A stretch of DNA of 64,000 bases. Origin: Bolinopsis microptera. Lineage: Eukaryota > Ctenophora > Tentaculata > Lobata > Bolinopsidae. The notes below the pieces were generated by a model, which was given only the letters and a program-made list of their open reading frames with translations, ran no database searches and was not told the DNA's origin. The stretch spans positions 11,656,944-11,720,943 of the forward strand of contig NC_087083.1 in assembly GCF_026151205.1 (NCBI RefSeq), in the 5' to 3' direction. Positions 41,201 to 52,349 of this stretch are shown piece by piece (positions within the stretch are counted from its first letter, which is position 1; each line of letters begins with the position of its first letter). The position numbers were made by a program, and so were the translations under genes.

Positions 41201-44200
41201 TATTTCAGTCATGACATACTAGTTCCGCATGGAAAATATATGGGTTTTGTTAAGTTTTGAATGTTCTCGTAGCTTGTATTTTTAGAAATGTAACCGGGCT
41301 TGTGTTCCTGTAGTTATTAATAGTGAATTGTGATGTATTTGTGATGGATCCCTTACTGATAAAACGCTGTGTATGTAACAAGTGGCTTAGTACCAGAACC
41401 AATAACTTACGTGATTATTTATTGAACTTATAGTGTGGGATAACTAATAAGCGTGATCATCTGAAATTTATAAATAGTCTCTGGCAACAAGTTTAACAAA
41501 TACTTTGCAACGCAGCGTTTTAGTATGTTGTAAGACTAAGAGGAACCCACTTAGTAACGTTGTGAAGTTCATGTTTGTCTACTTGTGGGAGTATCTTGTA
41601 GCATACTGCATAGTAATATTACTTATAGTATTATTAATATTACTTATAGTAATATTACTTATAGTATTAGTAATATTACTTATAGTTATATTACTTATAG
41701 AAATAAAACTTGAAAGAAATAAGTACAACATATTTTGATACGAACTACCGTCCAGAAAGTTTTTAAATACTGAAATTGTGATTGGAAAGTTTTGTGTCCC
41801 AAGCGTAACAGCGTGCACTATATTGATCTCAGAGATTGAATATGCAAGGCAGCCTATAAAAAATATGTATTTTTTAGTTGTTAGAAGATGAACTGATATG
41901 TTTTGTACTATTTTCAGCGGGTTACACCAACAACAGGTCTAACTCTAACTCAACTTCTAAACCAAAAACACAGAAGAAAAAGAAACAGTAAGTTCGAGAC
42001 CTGCTGACTGGTGCTCTCATTCTTAATTTTTACTTTATCAAACATTCCTTCTGAAAAAACACTTTGAAACATAATATCTGCAAATCTGCATACTTCATAT
42101 CATGTTCATACAATTCTCACTCTTAATAACTGAACTATTCAGGAGTGAATATGTACCTTACTGGAAACGGCTCTCACAAGAGGAGCGAGCCAAGATGGAC
42201 GAGAGACTCACTCTGGATGGTTCTGGAACCTTCCACTGGCGGGAATCGTGCCTTCTGGAAGAAGTTACCATGACCAAAGAAGATGTTGCTACACTCACAG
42301 GTACTGAGGCGTTTTTATATTCCTGTTGTGATATTCGGGATCTGGTAATGTTCACTTGTAGTAGTTATGTCACATGATTGATTTGATTGATTGATTGAGG
42401 AGCACTACCCGAAGGCATTACTCGGCACTAACGCCTTAAAATCTATAATTACAATCAAATATAAATATATGCACAAAATGTATAAAGTATTAATAATGTA
42501 TAAAATATGATTATGCTATTAGCAAATTTAAATAGTACTATTAAGAATTTTAAATAACTCTTATCTCTTGACATAAATTTAGAACAGCGACACAGGGTCT
42601 GAAGAATGCGCGGTGATATTTTTATCTTTTAAAAGTTGTAAATGACAGTGAAATTGCGCGGTGTCGATAGTATTGTAAAAAAATGCTCGAAGATAGTCAT
42701 ATTTTGTTATGAGGTTAAAGTTTTGTTGCTCGTTATTATGATCAACGTATGTTGTACCAAATTATTTAAATTTCTAAAAGTACGAAATTTGAGTTGTCCC
42801 AGTCCTTGTCATCCGGTTTATGTGCTTGTGCAGTAAGCACATGCTTGTTGACTGTAGACTTGAATGAATTTAGGAATTTGTCTTGTAGGCAAGTGGTGAC
42901 ATATTTTATGTCCTTGTTAATAATGTTGACTGTTTGGTTATATAACTTAGGCCCAATGTAAGAAATGCTCTTGTCTGAATTACATAAACGGTTAAATGGT
43001 ACTGCAAAGAACTTAGGTTCTCTTCTAGGTGCGTTTAAGTTTGAAACAGTGAACATTCTTATAATATTTGGTGGAGCAGTGTTAGAATAAACTTTGTGCA
43101 TTAAGCATAATATACATTTAGCTATCGCGTTCGGTAAAGCTAATACTTCTAGTTTATTGAAAATTTCCTTTGTGTGTGAAGGTGTGCTATTCAGATCTTT
43201 GTCATAAAAATAGCGGTGGTATTGGTTATCTGCAGCGCGAATGCCCTTTTTCTGGGCCGAGAAGACTCTTTTAACGGAGTTTAGCGATCTTGTTCCCCAA
43301 ACTGTGCAGCAGTAGTACAAGTGAGACTGAACAAAGCTGTTGTATATCAACTTGAGTGCTTTGTTAGGTACTGAGCCTTTGAGTTTGTAGAGAATACCCG
43401 CATTTCTAGATACTTTAGTGGCTAAATGTCTAATGTGGTGGGCCCAATTTAGCTTAGTATCAATGATCACGCCAAGAAACTTTTCGTGATAACTTTGCTT
43501 TAGTCGCTCACCTCCCATGTAGATTTCTATATCCTTAGTTTTCTTATATTTTGTAAAGATCATATATTTAGTTTTGCTAGCATTTAATTTAAGCCCGTTA
43601 TTAGTAGCCCAATCAATTATCAAAGTCAGAATCTCATTCACCAATGCATTAAGTTGTTCAAATGTATCTGTAGCCCGTTATTAGTAGCCCAATCAATTAT
43701 CAAAGTCAGAATCTCATTCACCAATGCATTAAGTTGTTCAAATATATTACCATTGATGGTGCCAACTACGGATCATGCAAGATTGCTCCCAGATATCATG
43801 GCTGGCGATTATTCTATAGTCTCATATTTGATATGCATCGTCAAGCTGTTCATTTTAATATAATATATTGAATATTATGTTTTTCGACGAAGGCTTTCTA
43901 AATCTTGGTGTTTGGGAATAAAAACCCTTTATTTCAGATCACATTATCGTGTGTGTGTTTGGAGATAACAACCCTTATTATAGATCACATTATCGTGTGA
44001 GTGTTTGGAGATAACAACCCTTATTTCAGATCACATTATCGTGGAATCAAACAGGAATTAAAGGAATAACACCCCCTTATTTCAGACCACATTATCGTGT
44101 GTGTGTTTGGAGATAACAACGCTCCTACAGTGGGTCTAAGAAATCTACTCCTGCCACTAAGGAATAGCAACCTTCCTTCAGTAGAAGTTAAGAAGGTCCT

Positions 44201-47200
44201 GTTGCTAGGAAAGAAGGAGTATATAGAAAAAGAGTGGAAGGATATTGATGAGTTCCAAGACGTTTATTTCATGGAGGTTAGATATTGTCAATAAATTTTA
44301 CATTGCATGTTCTATAAACTATTGCGATTGCTGTAACGTTTTTGCAACTATTCGCACTTACAGCCTGCAAATTTAACGAGCCCTAGCTCAAGGGTTAAGT
44401 TCACTTTCTAGATATAAGAAATAAAACGTCATATTGACGTAAGCGGAATTATAACATAATCGATCTGTTTCATCACTTTTTGCTACTTAGTGTCCTGGAC
44501 AGTTGACAGGTACAGCTGTATCAGTTACAATGTTACATATTGTTTCCCCAGTATTTTATTTTGTAGCAGTATACTTGTTAACTGCCTATCAAGGGAAGGA
44601 CGCCTATTTGTTATTTATAGTTAAAACTCCCAATTAATGAAACTAACTCTGTTCAGGGCTCACCTATCAGAAGAGAAGATGTGATATCGGCGGGAGTTCA
44701 AAACTGTCTGATGTGTCTCATCCTGTCCTCGGCTCTACAAAGCAAGGCTACCGACCCCAACCTGGTGGACAAGGAGACTATTCTCTCTTTCTTACAGGTG
44801 ATACCTTATCTAAATTCTTTCTCTCTCTCTAGGGTTGACCTTCTATTGGCGCAATTCTCTAATTTGTGGGCAGTTAAATATACTGTGGATATGTCAGCGA
44901 TATAAGGGTTAAGAAGTTTGTGTGAAGTAGAGTTCCTTTTAGCGGTTCAATTAAAGTGTAATGTTGTTTAATTTCCTTTAATCCATACAACTATCTAACT
45001 GCTTGCAGCAAATCAAGACAACTTACTCATTAAGAAAGCAAAACTACTAGACATTCTGAGTGTTTGTTTATGTAATTTCGTCTTGGACGGACAGTGACAG
45101 TCAGATCAAGCAAAAGTACAATTTCCAACTATAAATCTATCTTAAATCAGAATAAATATTTGCAGTATTTGAAGGGTGATTACTGATTACTGATTAGGTG
45201 TGTATCATCATAGGCTATGCATAATATCCGTTACTGATAACGGTCCGCTGAGACTGACTGCAACGTCCCGAGTATTTGGTTCCTCCCTCCTAAACCCCTT
45301 TACGTAAACTCTGTCCTGAACGTTTCACGCCGTTACCCACACCGCCGGCAACACAGTCAGTTCCTGTCGCGGTGAGGAGTGTGAATTAGCTGTTGCAGTG
45401 TGTGGGGTCTACAATCTACATGTTGTATCAGCTAGTTGTCTACATACCTGTATCTAGTGCTAGGAGAGCACGTGGGCGCTCTAATAACCCATTATCACCA
45501 CTAGGTACTGCTTCTATTTCTAACACTGCTCTCACGTCTACACCATACACGTGTAATTCTACAATGGTTTTGTAGTGGTGTGCTTTACAACACCACGTGA
45601 CTTAACATTTCTCAAGGCATGAGATACACGTGTAATTCTACAATGGTTTTGTAGTGGTGTGCTGCAGGGTGGGCCGCGTGTAAACGGTACAGATATTGAG
45701 ACTTTAGAGTTTAAGAGTGCAATTACATGCTTTATATAAATGTACAAAATAATTTACTGAGAATATATAATAATAAGGAGTGTATAAGGAAATGACGAGG
45801 TTGAGAGTTTTATATTTAGTAGGTATATAATGTTAAGTGTGCACTGTGCACGACCTGGTTTGTTTCAGATGGTTAGCATTATTTGAAATACATTCTCACT
45901 AATATTTTTGATTAATTCCTCCTATGATCAGATTAAAGGATGCCGGGGCACCGAGAGTACGGACACACCCAACACAACCAAATATCGGCTGTCGGAGAAA
46001 CCCATCAGAAACCGAGCCCAGATCCCCATAATATCAGAAATAGGTTTGCCATATTTAATTTTGTCACATTTAATTTTCCTTCTGACAACTATTCATGGCT
46101 CCATTACAATAACCACTCGAACACATTATTCAGTTTTACGCGATTTTTCTGTTCAAAATTGACGTAATATTTTTGGTTCTACTTCTACTGTAATCGAACA
46201 ACTATGGTACAAATAACAAAAGCGATATCGTTACAAGATCAGGTTCAGAAGATAACCCTCACATAATCACTTACCTAGTTAACGATTCGAACGTGCAATT
46301 CATGGAAAAATCTAAAGACTCGGGTGTTGGAGCCCTGTACATGGCTTTACCTTTCACACGGGGCCAAGCCTTTATCGTTTCAGTACTGGATGCCATACTG
46401 TCTTTGGTAAAAAGTGTTTGTTGCATGTTTGCCTGGTTTACTTTGAAAGCATTTGTGGGACCGGTGTGGAGGTTGTCAACAGTTGGCTGTTGGCACACTA
46501 TGAAAAAGAGCGCGAAATATTTTAATATGCAAAATAATCACTGTAGTAGTGATGGTCACATAATCTCGCGTTATGGCAGCAAATTATAATTATAATTACG
46601 TAGATTAAAATAATGTAACATATCCGGTAGAGGAGTACCCTGACTCCTGTTAAATATCCTGGATAGGATTTAGGACACATCGTAAGTTTGGCATACAATG
46701 GCAAATAAATGTGTGAGAAAAGCTTGCGGAAAATAAAAAGACAACTCCACTCTCCAGTGGACTGATGTAGAGATAGTGTCTCCACACTGTGTACATCATA
46801 ATGAAACTGGGTTTTCTGTTTGCTGTGTGTATGTACTAGCATGATCTTGTTTTTCAGTGTCTGATTCTAATGTTCAATTCATGATGGCACACAGCCAGGA
46901 ATCCTTCTCCTCGTCTTCCCCACTTCAAATGTCACTGCCCTTTTCGCGAGGCCAAGCTTTCATTGTGTCTATCCTTGATTCCCTCTTATCTCTCGTTATC
47001 AACGGGGACCGTGATGTAAGCACCACATTGTTAGCCACATTGTTAGCCACATTGCCTATACGTTTCCTATTTCTTGCTAGAATCTTGCAAAACTGACGCG
47101 ATTATACGCAGCTAGTGAACTGGAACGTTTATAAACACTGCTGTTTATAAACACTGATGTTTATAAACACTGATGTTTCTAAACACTGCTGTTTCTAAAC

Positions 47201-50200
47201 ACTGCTGTTTATAAACACTGCTGTTTATAAACACTGCTGTTTCTAAACACTGCTGTTTCTAAACACTGCTGTTTCTAAACACTGCTGTTTCTAAACACTG
47301 ATATTTATAAATACTGCTGTTTCTAAACACTGCTGTTTATAAACACTGATATTTATAAACACTGCTGTTTCTAAACACTGCTGTTTCTAAACACTGCTGT
47401 TTCTAAACACTGCTGGTTATAAACACTGATGTTTCTAAACACTGCTGTTTATAAACACTGCTGTTTATAAACACTGCTGTTTATAAACACTGCTGTTTAT
47501 AAACACTGCTGTTTATAAACGCTGCTGTTTATAAACAATGCTGTTTATAAACACTACTGTTTCTAAACACTGCTGTTTCTAAACACTACTGTTTATAAAC
47601 ACTGATATTTATAAATACTGCTGTTTCTAAACACTGCTGTTTATAAACACTGATATTTATAAATACTGCTGTTTCTAAACACTGCTGTTTATAAACACTG
47701 ATATTTATAAATACTGCTGTTTCTAAACACTGCTGTTTCTAAACACTGCTGTTTCTAAACACTGCTGTTTATAAACACTGATGTTTCTAAACACTGCTGT
47801 TTATAAACACTGCTGTTTCTAAACACTGCTGTTTATAAACACTGCTGTTTCTAAACACTGCTGTTTCTAAACACTGCTGTTTCTAAACACTGCTGTTTAT
47901 AAACACTGCTGTTTATAAACGCTGCTGTTTATAAACAATGCTGTTTATAAACACTACTGTTTCTAAACACTGATATTTATAAATACTGCTGTTTCTAAAC
48001 ACTGCTGTTTCTAAACACTGCTGTTTCTAAACACTGCTGTTTATAAACACTGATGTTTCTAAACACTGCTGTTTATAAACACTGCTGTTTCTAAACACTG
48101 AGGTTTCTAAACACTACTATTTATAAACACTGCTGTTTCTAAACACTACTGTTTATAAACACTGATATTTATAAATACTGCTGTTTCTAAACACTGCTGT
48201 TTATAAACACTGATATTTATAAATACTGCTGTTTCTAAACACTGCTGTTTCTAAACACTGCTGTTTCTAAACACTGCTGTTTATAAACACTGATGTTTCT
48301 AAACACTGCTGTTTATAAACACTGCTGTTTCTAAACACTGAGGTTTCTAAACACTACTATTTATAAACACTGCTGTTTATAAACACTGCTGTTTATAAAC
48401 ACTGCTGTTTATAAACACTGCTGTTTCTAAACACTGCTGTTTATAAACACTGATGTTTCTAAACACTGCTGTTTATAAACACTGCTGTTTCTAAACACTG
48501 CTGTTTATAAACACTGCTGTTTCTAAACACTGCTGTTTCTAAACACTGCTGTTTCTAAACACTGCTGTTTATAAACACTGCTGTTTATAAACACTGCTGT
48601 TTATAAACGCTGCTGTTTATAAACAATGCTGTTTATAAACACTACTGTTTCTAAACACTGAGGTTTCTAAACACTACTATTTATAAACACTGCTGTTTAT
48701 AAACACTGCTGTTTATAAACACTGCTGTTTCTAAACACTGCTGTTTATAAACACTGCTGTTTATAAACACTGCTGTTTATAAACACGGCTGTTTATAAAC
48801 ACTGCTGTTTATAAACACTGCTGTTTATAAACACTGCTGTTTATAAACACTGCTGTTTATAAACACTGCTGTTTATAAACACTGCTGTTTCGAAACACTG
48901 CTGTTTATAAACACTGCTGTTTCGAAACACTGCTGTTTATAAACACTGCTGTTTATAAACACTGCTGTTTATAAACACTGCTGTTTATAAACACTGCTGT
49001 TTATAAACACTGCTGTTTCCTCGTATTTATTAACTAACCGGCGGTATATGATACTATTTACGTCATTGCTTCTGGAAAATTCGGAGGAAACTATAGTGAC
49101 TAGCGGATTCTTTAAGCTGTTGTGATATCGCTATAAATTACACTGCAAATCAGCTTATTTTACTCTTATTATTTACTTTCTGATTTTTCTTGGGAATTAA
49201 ATACGAACTTTATTATGTATTATGAGGTTGTGTTGTTTCTGGAACCTTCTTTATATCATCAATATTTACATCCATCAAACTACCGTGCATAAAGTTCTCA
49301 GATATTTATCTGAATTTTAAAACGCAAAACTTGTTGATGGGTTTGTGCGTGTGCAGATTTTTCTGAAAATTACATCCTCCTTACATTTCACATCCTCAGA
49401 CATTCTACAACGAAAAGTTGATGAGTATTATAAGAACTTTGATCACTGGAATCGGAAACAGTCATAAAAACGAAACAGCAGACAACTACCTCCCCGGTTT
49501 GTATTATCACTATTTAACTGTTTACTGCTGTCTTTTATGACCCGTGGAAATTCAGCTACTGATGAGTATTATTTAAAGAACTAGGGAACTATGTACATTA
49601 TAATTAGTAATAATTAGCAATAAATAAACTATGTACATTAGAATTAGTAATAATTAGCAATAAACAAACCACCAATCCCCATCAGAGAACAGCGAGGAGG
49701 ATGTGATGTACTATCAGCCCTGGTTGAGAACTAGGATGTCCTGTAGAATAGCTCAGATCTCCCTACGAGACGAGAGATTCTCTAGATTCAGGGTAAAACA
49801 TTTTCATACAATGGAGAATCGAGCAATATACAGGCTATATTATATGTATTAGCCTCGTTATCATGTTATCTGACACATTTAAATACAACTTTGTTCAATT
49901 AATGAATAATTATAATAATTATAATAATAATTAGTGAATAATCCGCAGGTTTATGGTGAACTGTTTGTATATTTGCTTCACAACTATTCGATGCTAGCCC
50001 TCGGATTGTACCGCAGTTACCAGTGGGCTAATAAAGGAATCAAAGGTATTTCTTAGAATATGTATCAAATTTCATCACAGAATTTTGGGATTCTACGTAT
50101 TAGACAGAAGTATTTGAAACCTTTTCATTTTCCAGTAATATTTACTTTATTGCCAAATTTTGACTGATAATGACAACATCTCACCCAGGGAAAAGTACCA

Positions 50201-51597
50201 AAGCAAGAGATAATCATAACGAAGATAGATATGTAACGACAGCTCCTTCATACGATGCGAAACTCAGGCCAAACGACAAGGTTCATAACGTTTTAAATAA
50301 TAAGACACAAAAAACAAGCTTGACTACGTTTACAAATTACATGATCACTTGATTTCTTCATGCTGAGAGCGATTACAAATTAAATTAATTATGAACACTT
50401 ATTGTTTTACCAGGTTTTCGTTCTGGCACAATCGGAAATGGAGCTTCCTTTCCCACTTGAAATGGGGAAAAATGAAATGGATGGGTCCGATGACGATGGA
50501 ATGTCGTATCAAACTAGCAGAGGTAATGATTTAGCCGCTTAAAATTGCCGATTATATCCAAATGTTTCTTGTATGATCAACGAATCAATATTTTGACGAT
50601 ATTTTTTGATTTACCGAATTTATCGGTAATTAAACAATAAACATAATAGGTCTAAATTCAATCATTTAAAGCAATTAAAATGATTGCTTTGTAGTTCAGT
50701 TTTAATAACTTACAATATTATTGTCCCTCGCTTACGCTGCTATAACGATTTCATATGATGTTATGCAAATCATTATCATGACATCATATGTTTACTTGTA
50801 CCTGATTATTTATGTATGCTTCTATAAGCTTATGTATACTTGGATAATGTATATGCTTATACAAGTCGGTAATTTCAGCAGCCGGCTACCTACGAGTTTA
50901 GGAAATCCTTTAGTCAGTTCAATATTACAATAGTAGGTTCGGACATGCGTGACTTACAACAATTGATTTACATCAATGATTTATCACAGCACTTCAAGCC
51001 TTTTGAATACAATGAAAATATTTCTCGAAATTCGAATCAGCATTGGTTTTTGTGCAGCAAAATGATCTAACTGATGATTCCAATCCTGATGATTTTAATC
51101 CTGATGATTCCAATTGTTATCATGTTTTTTATCTTTTTCTCCTCCTTAAATGTAGCGCTCATCTTGCGCCAATTTTCTTTTCTGGGAGATAATTTACTGC
51201 CTATTTTATCGTCGGGACGTGTCGAAAAATAATCTGATCACGACTGTTACCACTGTTAAGTTATTTTGCCTGATCATTATCATGGGCATGTGTATTACAA
51301 AATCACAAAATAACAGAAAACCTTCTTATTTCAGAAACCTCTCCACCCGCTTCTATGAGGCCAATGTCGGACGTTTCCGTTCCTATCGCAGTGGAGGAAA
51401 TCCAGCCAGTAACTCAACCTTCCAACCCTGGTAATAACACTGACGAGCCAGGTCTCCCAGTCGGGGAACCTGCCCCTAAAGGAGAGGATCTAGTATCCCA
51501 CACTGTGGAGCTCCCCGCCGTCTACACTACTGACAACTCCGAAACTCTGAAGGCTCCCAATAACGCCAGCAATGATATTGCACACCTTATTGCATGA
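33464..51597 (+). CDS. slo: Slo-family (BK-like) potassium channel, ~1,101 aa, with duplicated exons
   Basis: 29 exon positions, all phase-consistent: 33464-33587, 34085-34163, 34284-34411, 34549-34664, 34908-35019, 35148-35223, 35459-35597, 35815-35904 or 36107-36196, 36598-36686, 37037-37147, 37346-37412, 37787-37908, 38024-38162, 38490-38588, 39018-39133, 39300-39362, 39742-39831 or 39877-39966, 41937-41987, 42143-42300, 44086-44276, 44657-44797, 45932-46043, 46279-46406 or 46858-47015, 49400-49496, 49686-49792, 49949-50045, 50189-50280, 50414-50522, 51335-51597. Domain order is S0, S1-S4, S5-pore-S6, RCK1, linker, RCK2 and a polar tail. Role: tetrameric plasma-membrane K+ channel gated by voltage and/or cytosolic ligand through the RCK gating ring. 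It aligns best with Slo1 (KCNMA1), but the calcium bowl is absent. ATG 33464 is chosen because a TGA precedes it and [11 protein letters not shown] leads directly into S0. The only weak junction is the linker at 41.9 kb. Confidence 0.93.
35815..36196 (+). other. slo: Slo duplicated pore exon (8a 35815-35904, 8b 36107-36196)
   Basis: Two 90-nt phase 0-0 exons, each with its own cag acceptor and gtaagt donor, lie 202 bp apart. Both encode the selectivity filter TIGYGD and the start of S6: 8a [20 protein letters not shown], 8b [20 protein letters not shown]. Identity is 16 of 30 residues, concentrated in the filter. Using both would insert a second filter, so they are most likely mutually exclusive. 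They differ just after the filter (LKPETTTTR versus IHPMTLSCQ), in the outer vestibule and the top of S6. Confidence 0.9.
35990..36062 (+). promoter_or_regulatory. Intronic hairpin between the two pore exons
   Basis: A perfect 10-bp inverted repeat (CTTGGTAACC 36011-36020, GGTTACCAAG 36032-36041, 11-nt loop) is extended by imperfect GC-rich arms (35990-36005 against 36049-36062). The local sequence is strikingly GC-rich compared with its surroundings. It is a candidate structural element for alternative splicing; function is inferred. Confidence 0.5.
36598..39362 (+). other. slo: Slo exons 9-16: end of S6 and RCK1 domain
   Basis: S6 ends in [17 protein letters not shown]1 begins with the Rossmann strand SHVVVCGYI (HIVVCGHI in BK) and continues [71 protein letters not shown] and [20 protein letters not shown], ending near [20 protein letters not shown]. 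Order and spacing follow BK closely. Acidic residues are kept in the HPENEDHE loop where BK has an RCK1 calcium-site cluster; whether they bind calcium cannot be read from sequence. Confidence 0.9.
39742..39966 (+). other. slo: Slo duplicated exon after RCK1 (17a 39742-39831, 17b 39877-39966)
   Basis: Two 90-nt phase 2-2 exons at a 135-bp offset differ at only about five bases. The protein starts ILFNPSPH in both; differences are I/V, R/K and I/V. Both have intact acceptor and donor. The upstream flank (taattcctga...ttccttcag) is copied as well. The duplication is recent; either or both copies could be used without breaking the frame. Confidence 0.88.
40183..40308 (+). repeat. 60-bp direct duplication ending in an acceptor
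   Basis: catatcttatatttgagata ... aatttaacttgcttgtag occurs twice with a period of exactly 60 bp, so the acceptor gcttgtag is present at 40241-40248 and again at 40301-40308. Confidence 0.85.
40309..40350 (+). other. slo: Candidate 42-nt Slo microexon
   Basis: Between acceptor gcttgtag and donor gtgaaa lies a stop-free 42-nt segment that would enter and leave in phase 2, adding [13 protein letters not shown] plus a split Arg. It preserves the frame between exon 17 and the linker exon. No homology was recognised, so it may be optional or spurious. Confidence 0.35.
40793..40906 (+). repeat. ~13-bp tandem repeat (aataccactaatc)
   Basis: About eight copies in a Slo intron. A second simple array (attacttatagtattaata type) lies at 41617-41703. 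Confidence 0.85.
41937..42300 (+). other. slo: Slo exons 18-19: inter-RCK linker
   Basis: Exon 18 is a short basic/polar segment ([17 protein letters not shown]). The phase-consistent acceptor is caacaacag at 41936; the stronger-looking ttttcag at 41917 would be out of frame with exon 17. Exon 19 (42143-42300) contains [13 protein letters not shown], aligning with the MFHWC region of BK ahead of RCK2. Confidence 0.7.
42375..43744 (-). pseudogene. 5'-truncated LINE reverse transcriptase in a Slo intron
   Basis: The 292-codon minus-strand ORF (42766-43644) encodes the end of a non-LTR retrotransposon polymerase. It reads [50 protein letters not shown] and a C-terminal region without Cys-His knuckles, as in CR1/jockey-like RTs. 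The 3' end is marked by a (TCAA)n-type tail (tgattgatttgattgattga on + at 42375-42398). The 5' end is truncated. A ~69-bp piece at the truncation point (gcccgttattagtagcccaa...) is repeated at 43594 and 43674. It is antisense to the host gene. Confidence 0.85.
43935..44085 (+). repeat. Three partial copies of the first RCK2 exon's acceptor and 5' end
   Basis: The string (ttatttcag)atcacattatcgtgtgtgtg/tttggagataacaac, the acceptor and first ~35 nt of exon 20, occurs upstream starting near 43929, 43976 and 44022. One copy lacks the ag acceptor (ttatagatc) and the last is cut short after cgtgg. Only the final copy at 44086 leads into a full exon. Confidence 0.85.
44086..46043 (+). other. slo: Slo exons 20-22: RCK2 domain, first part
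   Basis: [20 protein letters not shown] is the RCK2 Rossmann start (HVVVCIFGDVSSALIGLRN in BK). [14 protein letters not shown] aligns with IVFVGSIEYLKREW, and exon 21 has [20 protein letters not shown]. Exon 22 is a hydrophilic loop ending in [10 protein letters not shown], matching VNIPIITEL just before the calcium-bowl position. Confidence 0.9.
46279..47015 (+). other. slo: Slo duplicated exon at the calcium-bowl position (23a 46279-46406, 23b 46858-47015)
   Basis: Both exons enter in phase 1 and leave in phase 0. 23a begins [20 protein letters not shown] and 23b [20 protein letters not shown]; both then have LPF(T/S)RGQAFIVS(V/I)LD. In BK the matching stretch is VNDTNVQFL, then the Asp-rich calcium bowl, then a QPFACGTAF-type segment. 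The bowl is missing in both versions. 23b uses the stronger donor gtaagc at 47016, which adds VINGDRD; a weak gttatc donor after 46994 would give the same length as 23a. Confidence 0.88.
47127..49018 (+). repeat. 1.9-kb array of a 16-bp unit with a palindromic core, in a Slo intron
   Basis: The unit is TGTTTATAAACACTGC, about 118 copies. TGTTTATAAACA is a perfect 12-bp palindrome; many units carry the non-palindromic TGTTTCTAAACA instead. Larger blocks (a run ending tgatatttataaatactg) recur, showing higher-order duplication. Confidence 0.95.
49400..51597 (+). other. slo: Slo exons 24-29: RCK2 second part and C-terminal tail
   Basis: [17 protein letters not shown] aligns with YFNDNILTLIRTLVTG of [15 protein letters not shown] aligns with [31 protein letters not shown] with YGDLFCKALKTYNMLCFGI, and [20 protein letters not shown] with the RYVITNPPYEFELVPTD region. 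The last exon is a Pro/Ser/Thr-rich tail without a domain, ending HLIA. A possible poly(A) signal lies at 52429-52434. Confidence 0.9.
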
Positions 51598-51615
51598 CGG
51601 TGATTTGGCTACAGT

Positions 51616-52349
51616 TTACATCCACAAAGTGCCAGAGTTTGGATCCACTACGTCGGGCTCGTTATTGTGTTTCTCAAAAGGGGACAAGTTTCTGTCACGG
51701 TCAGTAAAATAGAAAGATTTCTCGGGAAAAATTGCATCAGAATCATAGTGACCAGCTGGGATCAGGTTTGATAAAAGTTTGCGTGAGACCGGATTTGGAT
51801 ATTTGAATATATCGTATGCAGCAGAAATTAACCCGAAGGTTTTGAACATGCAAAGAAGAAAAACTCGGTCCATTGAACGATCAAAATTTAAAACTCAAAA
51901 TATGATATCGTTAAAACGTTAAAAGATGCAATACCCTGTTCATCTTGAGCAATACATTTTAATCCTGACCTTCAAATAACTAAAAGTCGTTTGTAACTGC
52001 TATCGTGACGAAACTTTGGTAAACATTTAGATTAATTTATTTTACGTTTTTAGATTTTTACCGCCCTGGCCAGTTCCGTTTGTGTTCGTTGATGAGGAAT
52101 TCGAGTAATTTGAAAATTGCGATTTTTATTTATGTAGTTTAAAGGATTTGGAACTCTGTTACTGTATTGGCTGATGTCGTAGAATTTTAGTTTAATACTT
52201 ACTTGACGAGGATTTGTACCATGAAAATCCCACGATGCCAACTTTAATCTTTTATCCGAGTTCGGCATCAAATCTAAAAGTGAGAAGAGAGGAATTTTGA
52301 TGTTATCTTTCTTGCTTTCATCGTTTAGGTTTGTAACTATTTTAGTCAT
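51616..52349 (-). other. Two unrecognised minus-strand ORFs tail-to-tail with Slo
   Basis: ORFs at 51616-51873 and 52050-52349 have protein-like composition (GHYDSDAIFPEKSFYFTDRD; RLKLASWDFHGTNPRQ). Within the upstream ORF a 70-nt segment is bounded on the minus strand by a good acceptor (cttctcacttttag) and a gtaagt donor. I could not join the two ORFs in phase, and I recognise no family. This might be a decayed or real small gene converging on Slo, or chance. Confidence 0.3.
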
